Made by a program: the position numbers and the translations under genes
Assembly (NCBI RefSeq): GCF_000016645.1
Contig: NC_009441.1
Span: 3,658,001 to 3,722,000, forward strand
Length of the DNA: 64,000 nucleotides
DNA from: Flavobacterium johnsoniae UW101
GTDB taxonomy: Bacteria; Bacteroidota; Bacteroidia; Flavobacteriales; Flavobacteriaceae
Direction: 5' to 3'
Shown: positions 58,051 through 64,000 of the stretch, piece after piece
Layout of the letters: the number at the start of each line of letters is the position of its first letter
Position numbering within the stretch: the stretch's first letter is position 1
Notes under the pieces: generated by a model
The model's input: the letters and a program-made list of their open reading frames with translations, nothing else
What the model was told of the DNA's origin: nothing
The model's database searches: none

Positions 58051-58090
58051 GTTAACAAATGGACAAGTTATTCATAAACATGGATAATTT
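58051..58090 (-). promoter_or_regulatory. Candidate HTCS operator upstream of susC
   Basis: On the minus strand AAATTATCCATGTTT is followed by a second TCCATTTG with TCCAT cores 21 bp apart. The same arrangement lies before the inositol oxygenase gene (40292-40332), with AAATTATCCATGTTT identical and TGA and AAC positions also shared. HTCS regulators usually act at the susC promoter. No canonical TAnnTTTG box was found nearby. Confidence 0.65.
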
Positions 58091-58286
58091 CAATAAAGTC
58101 AATGATAATAAGGGTTCGCTAAGTTATTTTTATAAATTTCTATAATTAAAAACTTACTAATTAATCGATTTCGTAAAATTTCATTTCATATATTTTAAGA
58201 TTATGGTTTGTTGTTTTTTCATTCTAGTTTTCAGTTGATTGTTATTTCTGCTTATTTACGTATTATTTACAATTGAGAGATTTCAT

Positions 58287-60458
58287 TTAATTGTTTTTTG
58301 TCCATTTTATTTCCCAATTTTTAATTTCTTCTCTTTCTTTTGTTTCATCAAATGGTGTATTATTGACTGCAGTCTTTTTGAAAGCTGTCAAAAACATTTT
58401 CCATCTTGGCCAGTAAAAGCCTTTGTACATTCCCTGCCATGATCTTGAAGCATAATCATTCAAATGACCTTCTCCGCCCCAAAGTGTAATTAATGTTTTA
58501 GCATTTTTTACATATAATTTAGAAACTTCAGGCGTACTTCCATATTCTGATGCCGACTTAACCCAATAATTCAAGCTGTTTAGCGGCTGTCCAGACATTG
58601 ATTTATCTATTTCTAAAACTTGTTTTTCTATCTTTTTAAATAACTGATCGCCTTTTGTAATGTCTTTTTGCTGATAGGCTTTTACACATTCGACTAAGTC
58701 TTCATCTATAGAGAGTGAATAATAATGCCTTGAAGCATCAATTAAATCATATTGTATAAAGTTCTTTTTATCGTATTTTTTAGCTTCTGCTTTTAAAATA
58801 TCCAACGCTTCTTTTAATTTATCCTTATCGCCTGGGTTTCCTTTAAATTCTGTAATTGTCGCCGTTGGTCTTTTAAACAGTAAATAAGCTCCAGCCCTGT
58901 CATTCCACCATCTGGTTTCCCAGTATTTTGTACTGTAAACTGATTCTAATAATAATTCCCAAGCCTTAAAAACAGAATCAGATGTCTTTTGTTCATACCT
59001 TGCGTTTAAATAATTTGTAAGCCAGTCTTTAACAGACTGCTCTCCCTTACTCCACGGAAGATCATAAATAAATTCATAAACAATAGCATTGTTGTTTAAT
59101 CCTTCCGGCATCGCGCCGTAGCCAACGACATTTCCTCTATGCGGATTTTTGAGCAGACTTACCAATTCATTTTTGTAGAAATTTAAATCTCCATATACCG
59201 GATTCGATCCTCCATAATTATGTACATATCCGTAAGTCCATTGTTTGCCGTAAAATGCTTCCTGATTTTCCCATACCTTATATCTATCATTGGCATAATC
59301 CTGAACCATTAATCGGTCATTAGGAACTTTGCTTAAAAATGCGCTTGTAGCTTCTTTTGTCCAGAAATTTTTGTTATCTCCAAAAAGCCATCCCTGCATC
59401 ACCCAAACTGCTCCCGGAGCAGCTTCTTCAATAGTTTCATAAATGGCACTCCCGTAATTGGCAAGTTCTTCATATTTATTATGTTCAGTAACCGGCGGTT
59501 CAATTTCGTTAAAAGAATCGGCTAAATAAAAATTAGACTTTCCATACATTTTGGTATAGATTTCTATAAAACGTTTTCCAATTTTTTTAAACAAAGGATC
59601 TTTTGAATCAAGTAGAAAAGTACTTTCGAAACCGCCGCCAGACCAAGAATTGAGTTCGGTTATTTTGGCTTCGGGATGTTTTTCGGCGAAAGCCTTTGGA
59701 ACATAACCGCTAAAAGCCGGCACAACAGGATGCATGTCTAAAGTGCGCATTCTTTCTAATATCTTTTTTTGCAGTTCTTCTTTTTTACTGAACCATTCTT
59801 GCGGCAATGGTCCTTCGAGACTGTTTATATTCCCCATGCGCTGCCATGGCAAAAATGCCGGTCCTGCAAAATGCGCTTCTAACTGCGTGCTGGTTAATCC
59901 GTATTCTTTCCATAATTCCTGCCATACTGCTTCCTGTCCTTCCATTGCGGTTGGTAGATTAATTCCATGCAAAGCCATCCAATCGATCTCTTGCTCCCAG
60001 CGTTTCCAATCCCACCAAGGCGTGGTATATCCAAAAGTACAGGCATTTAGATATTCTCTATACGGAAACGGAGTGTCTCCTTTTTTAGAATATTTAGGCC
60101 ATGACTTTGGAAGATTGATTCTGTTTCCTTCCCAGCTCACTAAAACAGCTCCAATATCTCGCAGAAAGTTGTATGCGGCATAGCAGATTGTTGTATTATT
60201 TGAAGCTTTAATTTTTACAAGATTATCTGTTGTTTCAATTTCAAACCAATCTTTGTTTTCATTGTTGTTTTCAACAATATGCAGTTCAAATTCATTGACA
60301 CGACGGCCGACAAGTCTTTCTATAACTGCTGCAGCACTTTTTGTTTTTTCATTATTCTGGGAGTACACTTTACTGCCATAAAAAAATAACAGCAAAAAAA
60401 ACATTACGGGCAATTTTAAGGAATTGCTCTTTTTAATTTTAAAATTCTCTCTTTTCAT
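58287..60458 (-). CDS. GH89 alpha-N-acetylglucosaminidase
   Basis: The 723-residue exported enzyme has the NAGLU three-domain layout: a small N-terminal domain, a TIM barrel (about 130-470) and an all-helical C-terminal domain. YREYLNACTFGYTTPWWDW, DWMALHGINLPTAMEGQE and DSFNEIEPP are diagnostic. E318 (SFNE) and E452 (GAMPEGLNNN) correspond to the two catalytic Glu of human NAGLU (316 and 446). It removes terminal alpha-linked GlcNAc in the periplasm. It lies upstream of SusC on the same strand, separated by about 290 bp, and probably has its own promoter. Confidence 0.95.
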   Translation of the reverse strand: MKRENFKIKKSNSLKLPVMFFLLLFFYGSKVYSQNNEKTKSAAAVIERLVGRRVNEFELHIVENNNENKDWFEIETTDNLVKIKASNNTTICYAAYNFLRDIGAVLVSWEGNRINLPKSWPKYSKKGDTPFPYREYLNACTFGYTTPWWDWKRWEQEIDWMALHGINLPTAMEGQEAVWQELWKEYGLTSTQLEAHFAGPAFLPWQRMGNINSLEGPLPQEWFSKKEELQKKILERMRTLDMHPVVPAFSGYVPKAFAEKHPEAKITELNSWSGGGFESTFLLDSKDPLFKKIGKRFIEIYTKMYGKSNFYLADSFNEIEPPVTEHNKYEELANYGSAIYETIEEAAPGAVWVMQGWLFGDNKNFWTKEATSAFLSKVPNDRLMVQDYANDRYKVWENQEAFYGKQWTYGYVHNYGGSNPVYGDLNFYKNELVSLLKNPHRGNVVGYGAMPEGLNNNAIVYEFIYDLPWSKGEQSVKDWLTNYLNARYEQKTSDSVFKAWELLLESVYSTKYWETRWWNDRAGAYLLFKRPTATITEFKGNPGDKDKLKEALDILKAEAKKYDKKNFIQYDLIDASRHYYSLSIDEDLVECVKAYQQKDITKGDQLFKKIEKQVLEIDKSMSGQPLNSLNYWVKSASEYGSTPEVSKLYVKNAKTLITLWGGEGHLNDYASRSWQGMYKGFYWPRWKMFLTAFKKTAVNNTPFDETKEREEIKNWEIKWTKNN

Positions 60459-60506
60459 ATAAATTGAATATCATTATTATCTCAAATCATCTTACCATAA
60501 AACAAA

Positions 60507-60530
60507 GGGAGATTAAACAGGTAATCTCCC
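60507..60530 (-). terminator. Hairpin upstream of the GH89 gene
   Basis: GGGAGATTA and TAATCTCCC are an exact inverted pair around AACAGG. On the minus strand TTTGTTTTA follows. It could end transcripts that come from the remnants and small gene upstream, or sit in the GH89 leader. It separates the locus from its neighbour. Confidence 0.55.
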
Positions 60531-60754
60531 AATAAAAACAAAAATCTATTACCAATAATTAATAATCTTGTTCAATAAAATTCAGTATGGAATAATAGGA
60601 TTTGAACTGAAAAATAAATGTATATATAATGTGATTCTATAAGATGGATTTATCAATCAAAAGCATAGACATTTTATACAGTTTCTTTTGATAATACAAA
60701 GCAAAAATGAAATAGAACCTTTTAGCGAGGATCATTTTTTTGGTTCTAAACTAT

Positions 60755-60980
60755 ATGAAATCTTTATTTCTCCTTTCAGCAGGTATTTCTTTACTCTATT
60801 TTTACTGCAAATGCTCAGGAAAAACAACAGTTGACTGGTCACAATAAAATTATTGAGACATGAATTAAAAATGAAGAGGATGAAATTAATTCGTGTGCAA
60901 TTTGAGATACTGCAAAAATTGAAATTGGAAAGATATTTACTAAATCTTTAAAACAAAAAAAAGATGTTAAAGAAACATTT
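60755..60980 (+). pseudogene. Decayed small secreted protein gene
   Basis: MKSLFLLSAGISLL begins as a signal peptide, and the expected continuation FTANAQEKQQLTGHNKI is found only in another frame, so a frameshift lies near 60800. Further on IKNEEDEINSCAI and short open pieces end in stops. It is a degenerate gene, not assigned to a family, in an otherwise unannotated 710-bp gap. A hairpin (ACTCCA / TGGAGT) at about 60993-61020 follows. Confidence 0.45.
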
Positions 60981-61047
60981 ATATATAAAAAAACTCCAAA
61001 AATGAAATTATTTCTGGAGTCTGTATTGTTTGGATTTTTTCAGTAAT

Positions 61048-61165
61048 CTATTTTTTATTTTTTATCATGCCTTCTTCTATCTTTTTATTTACGGCATTTT
61101 CAACCTGATCAAGTGAGAAACTCGCAGGAAGCTGGCTAGGCGGATATTCAACAAAAGTTTCTAAA
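61048..61165 (-). pseudogene. C-terminal remnant resembling a sulfatase
   Basis: Right after the stop of the small gene at 61173, a start-less minus-strand frame reads YLETFVEYPPSQLPASFSLD, then QVENAVNKKIEEG to a stop. TF-x-EYPP-x-Q-x-PASF-x-LDQV is the pattern I know from the C-termini of arylsulfatases. The catalytic domain is gone. It suggests that a sulfatase gene once stood next to this glycan locus. Confidence 0.45.
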
Positions 61166-61172
61166 TATCATA

Positions 61173-61475
61173 TTAAAGATCAACCTTTATGTCATTGCCG
61201 CTTGTGCTGATTTTAGGATTCCCATTTTTAAGCAGCTCTGCCAGCAGATGGTTAATTTCTGATTCCTGCATACTGTAATCCAGCTGTTGATCAGTATTAA
61301 AATGGAATACCAGCAGCGTGGCTTCTTCAGCATTTTTATTGTTTACAGCTGCGGTGCTCCCTATGTAATCAAGTTCAAGCTGTCCAACGTGCAGCAGATC
61401 TGTGACAAAATGAAGATCAGTTTTTTCAGGAAGCAGCAACTGCCCTGTTTTGAATATAATAGTGTGTTTGTACAT
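61173..61475 (-). CDS. Small protein of unknown function
   Basis: The 100-residue protein has no signal peptide and no family I recognise. It begins MYKHTIIFKTGQLLLPEKTD and is rich in acidic residues, with VFHFNTDQQLDYSMQESEIN in the middle. It is longer than its context would need by chance and codon use looks ordinary, so I keep it as a gene. A remnant of a sulfatase-like gene follows directly, and the FAD-binding protein gene lies 180 bp upstream on the same strand. Confidence 0.5.
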   Translation of the reverse strand: MYKHTIIFKTGQLLLPEKTDLHFVTDLLHVGQLELDYIGSTAAVNNKNAEEATLLVFHFNTDQQLDYSMQESEINHLLAELLKNGNPKISTSGNDIKVDL

Positions 61476-61655
61476 GATTTTTCGTATTATAGTTATGATG
61501 TCCGTCTGAACAGTGTTCTACTAATTTAAAACAATAATTTATTAAAAGTTCCTTAGTGTGATTTCTTTGATTTTATGTTTTTCATGTCTAATTGTTTGAT
61601 TACAGCAAATCAGTTGCAGTGTTGATTTTTAAATCAAGAAAAGATTAGAAATTAA

Positions 61656-63374
61656 TTAATCCTGCAAAAAATTCTGAATAATCTGCATTGAAGCTGCTTC
61701 ACAAAAATCTAAGCCAGAATAATCAGGATTAAGTCCGCCTATGTACGGCACCGCCATAATGTACAGGTTTTTATTATAGGCTCCGTACTGATCAATAACT
61801 TGAAAATTGTCATTTATGGCTATGCCTGAAACATTCATAAAATAGTCACCAGCCTCATCTTTTTTTACTAAATTCTCATTGAGTATAAAGGCTGCATGAC
61901 CGGCTTGGTTCGATTTAAATTTTAAACGTGCAGGACTTACGGCTTTTTGTGACAACAGTGATTTAAAAGGAAAATTATTGTATTCAAGGTGAGGCTGGCC
62001 TACACAGTCAATAAATGTTTTATAATAAACTGAATGCTTTTTCTGATCATCATCACTGAAGTGATATACTATTCCGCCGTTAAGCTGGGGTTCTATTGTA
62101 CTGTCAGAACCTACAGAAATTAGATCAAGCACACCTGCATGATGAAGAGCGAGGAGTTCTTCACAGGATTTCTGCGGAATAAAAGCAATTACAATTGAAA
62201 TAAGCGGCATGAGGACTTTCTGCAGCCGCTGCATGTCTTCTGCTGAAAGATATTTTGCAGGATGGTTCATGGCGAAACTAAGCACACCAATCATCTCTTT
62301 CCAATAAATCGATTCCTGTCTCTTAATTGATTTTTCTGCCTCGGCATATTCAGCCCTTAAAAGCAGGAAGGGATCCAAACGCTCGCGGAGTTTCATCATT
62401 TCTTCAACAAAATCTTCAATTGATAAATCTTTGATGCGTTCATAAAAATCATAATCCCTGTCACGGAATATCTCTTTAAAATTCTTTTCAAATACAAAAT
62501 CCAGCGACAAAAAACCATTATTATTTTTTCTGTGATCTTCTATTTCATCAGTGGTTAATAAAGAATCATTGAAAAGACGCGAATCTTCCAGATGGAATCG
62601 TACAGCAGGAAGCATACCGTTTTTCGAGTGCATCATAATTTTAAATTCGCTGCTTTCAGGGAATAAAGTAAAAAGTAAGTTCCCGTCTTTGTCTGATTCA
62701 AATGAACCATTGTTTCTTGCAATAGTCCTCACTGCATCTATCGCTGTCAAAGAAGAGCCTTTAACTGCCACAGTATGATTAAACTTCTGCACTAGTTTTT
62801 GCGGAGGATAAGGAGCATCGTAATAACCCGGAATTTTTCCTTCATGAGTTCTCGGCCAGTTATGTCCTGTGCAGATAACAGCTGAATCAAATACTTTTGT
62901 CTGCCCTGCTTCGGTTTGAATCTCTACTGTACTGCTTTTTGTATCATACTTAATATCAGTTACTACACTTTGAAAATGTATTTCTGAACTGATTCCGGCT
63001 TTAGATCCTGCCTCGATCAGCATTTCAAATTGTGCAGCAAGATATTCCCCAAAAAACAATCGGGGAAATACTTTGTAATCGTTAAATTTATGCGGATTAA
63101 TTTTAAATCTTTCAAGAAGTTCCGGAGGCGCAATGTGAACCCATTCAGACATTGGAATTACAATATCCGGAACCTCATTACCGGAAACATTGGTAATATG
63201 TTCATTGTTTGCACCTTCACTGCTGTATGGCATTCCTGAACCAAGTTGTGCTTTACGTTCAAAGATTTCTACTTCAAAATTATTCTTTCCAGATTCAACC
63301 AATCTTTTATATACAAAAAGTCCGCTTGGACCTCCTCCTATAATTGCAATACGTTTTTTATTGTTGGCGGTCAT
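61656..63374 (-). CDS. FAD/NAD(P)-binding protein
   Basis: The 572-residue cytoplasmic protein starts with a dinucleotide-binding fold (IAIIGGGPSGLFVYKRLV, residues 9-26) followed by EIFERKAQLGSGMPYSSEGA. It has a second Rossmann-like block near 170-215 (VICTGHNWPRTHEGKIPGYY) and a C-terminal half rich in helices, as in NAD_binding_9 flavoproteins. The SGMPYSS stretch is typical of this group. The redox substrate is unknown; members include hydroxyacylglutathione-unrelated oxygenase-like proteins. It has no clear link to the glycan locus. Confidence 0.75.
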   Translation of the reverse strand: MTANNKKRIAIIGGGPSGLFVYKRLVESGKNNFEVEIFERKAQLGSGMPYSSEGANNEHITNVSGNEVPDIVIPMSEWVHIAPPELLERFKINPHKFNDYKVFPRLFFGEYLAAQFEMLIEAGSKAGISSEIHFQSVVTDIKYDTKSSTVEIQTEAGQTKVFDSAVICTGHNWPRTHEGKIPGYYDAPYPPQKLVQKFNHTVAVKGSSLTAIDAVRTIARNNGSFESDKDGNLLFTLFPESSEFKIMMHSKNGMLPAVRFHLEDSRLFNDSLLTTDEIEDHRKNNNGFLSLDFVFEKNFKEIFRDRDYDFYERIKDLSIEDFVEEMMKLRERLDPFLLLRAEYAEAEKSIKRQESIYWKEMIGVLSFAMNHPAKYLSAEDMQRLQKVLMPLISIVIAFIPQKSCEELLALHHAGVLDLISVGSDSTIEPQLNGGIVYHFSDDDQKKHSVYYKTFIDCVGQPHLEYNNFPFKSLLSQKAVSPARLKFKSNQAGHAAFILNENLVKKDEAGDYFMNVSGIAINDNFQVIDQYGAYNKNLYIMAVPYIGGLNPDYSGLDFCEAASMQIIQNFLQD

Positions 63375-63780
63375 TGAATTTACATTTTTAAGGTTCGGAT
63401 TATTATCTTCAAGTAAAAACCACTGATATCTAACAGCAGTATTTCTATTTTTTATGATGTGTTTGACACCTGATAACCTGAAGATGAAATGCAGTATTCA
63501 GCTTTTTATCCTATACTTTCACATTTTTGCATTCCAGACATAAATTTAAATCAAATAAAGATCTGCCTCTTACAGAATCTTATCTATAAATTACATGATA
63601 TCATTTATTTTAAGTTTGAATTATTTATGCCTTACCGATTTTTTCTAATACTATCAGCAACTATTAATTTTGAAATTCAGTAAATTCCGTTTGAAAGAAA
63701 ACTAAATTTATGATGTGATATAAATCTAATTATAGATTTTTGTAATCAGAGTTGATCCCTAACCCACAAACAAAGACAAA
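63375..63780. other. Divergent intergenic region
   Basis: This 406-bp region separates the FAD-binding protein gene from the Crp-family gene and must carry both promoters. No repeat, hairpin or exact TAnnTTTG box was recognised; TATAGATTTTTG near 63732-63743 is a near match. A 64-codon frame here has no support. Confidence 0.4.
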
Positions 63781-64000
63781 ATGAAAGAAATCATAGCGCT
63801 TTCAGACAAAGAGGTAACCATTAATAGAAATGAATTCCTAAAAGTAAATGGCAGTATAGATACCAATTTATACTATATAGAAAGCGGCAGCATGAGAATT
63901 TTTGTTTTGGACGGCAGCGATGAACAAAACATTAGATTTGGATATACAGGAAATTTAATCGTTGCACTTGATTCTTTTCTAACGGGACAACCTTCTAATT
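63781..64000 (+). CDS. Crp/Fnr-family regulator, N-terminal part (cut by window edge)
   Basis: The open frame from ATG 63781 runs off the window after 73 residues. LYYIESGSMRIFVLDGSDEQ and NIRFGYTGNLIVALDSFLTG match the cyclic-nucleotide-binding beta-barrel of Bacteroidetes Crp/Fnr relatives. ACAAACAAAGACAAA precedes the ATG. The DNA-binding part lies outside, so only family membership is stated. Confidence 0.75.
   Translation, partial: MKEIIALSDKEVTINRNEFLKVNGSIDTNLYYIESGSMRIFVLDGSDEQNIRFGYTGNLIVALDSFLTGQPSN

Noticed and set aside
59734..60183. 149-codon plus-strand frame opposite GH89
   Set aside because: It is antisense to conserved GH89 motifs, with no start context or known domain.
60587..60596. 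HTCS-like site upstream of GH89 (ATGGAATAAT)
   Set aside because: It has one extra base against ATGGATAAT and no second half-site at 21 bp on either side, so it may occur by chance.
63489..63683. 64-codon plus-strand frame before the Crp-family gene
   Set aside because: It is AT-rich, without a domain, and lies in the divergent promoter region.

Overview
The window looks like a Flavobacterium chromosome. It is AT-rich and has SusC/SusD outer-membrane uptake genes, a hybrid two-component PUL regulator, a type IX secretion (T9SS) sorting domain, a DUF6660-type protein, and promoter elements of the Bacteroidetes type (TAnnTTTG). No tRNA, rRNA, CRISPR array or complete insertion sequence was seen.

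Region 1 (about 1-19.1 kb) is a patchwork accessory region of small regulatory and detoxification modules. It holds a metal-type module (DUF6660-like protein, TonB receptor, CDF-type cation transporter, a remnant resembling an ACR3 arsenite pump, and an alginate-export-like barrel broken by one in-frame stop). Then come an AraC regulator divergent from a NepI-like MFS exporter and a secreted hydrolase; an HxlR regulator divergent from a crotonase and a quinone reductase; a methyltransferase divergent from a second HxlR; a TetR with an epoxide-hydrolase-like enzyme; XRE and Crp regulators; and a stand-alone T9SS C-terminal module. The modules are separated by five same-orientation copies of a roughly 165-190 bp intergenic element. 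Its half-sites pair with apparent covariation and it ends in an intrinsic-terminator hairpin, so it is a candidate structured RNA. Two copies extend into a roughly 250 bp direct repeat that brackets the AraC/MFS/hydrolase block.

Region 2 (19.2-60.5 kb, all on the minus strand) is one large glycan utilisation locus. In transcription order it encodes GH89 alpha-N-acetylglucosaminidase, SusC, SusD, two GH92, a small unknown secreted protein, a DUF4861 protein, a lipoprotein metallophosphoesterase, an HTCS regulator, myo-inositol oxygenase, a LacZ-type GH2, an HGSNAT/NagX-like membrane acetyltransferase, a sodium/solute symporter, two GH28, GH51, GH95, a second GH2, GH27 and a tandem GH43. There are no polysaccharide lyases, rhamnosidases or unsaturated-uronide hydrolases, so ordinary pectin-backbone digestion does not fit well. 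The combination of HGSNAT-like acetyltransferase, GH89, alpha-mannosidases, a phosphoesterase and a complete inositol oxygenase suggests a substrate with GlcN(Ac) and phosphoinositol. Candidates are plant glycosylinositol-phosphorylceramide head groups or GPI-anchored arabinogalactan proteins. A shared tandem site (two TCCAT half-sites, 21 bp period) lies about 50-100 bp upstream of both susC and the inositol oxygenase gene. This is a candidate HTCS operator and ties the oxygenase to the locus. Several MITE/REP-like palindromes sit in the gaps between these genes.

Region 3 (60.5-64 kb) has two decayed gene remnants (a small secreted protein and a sulfatase tail), a small unknown gene, an FAD/NAD(P)-binding protein and the start of a Crp-family regulator cut by the window edge.
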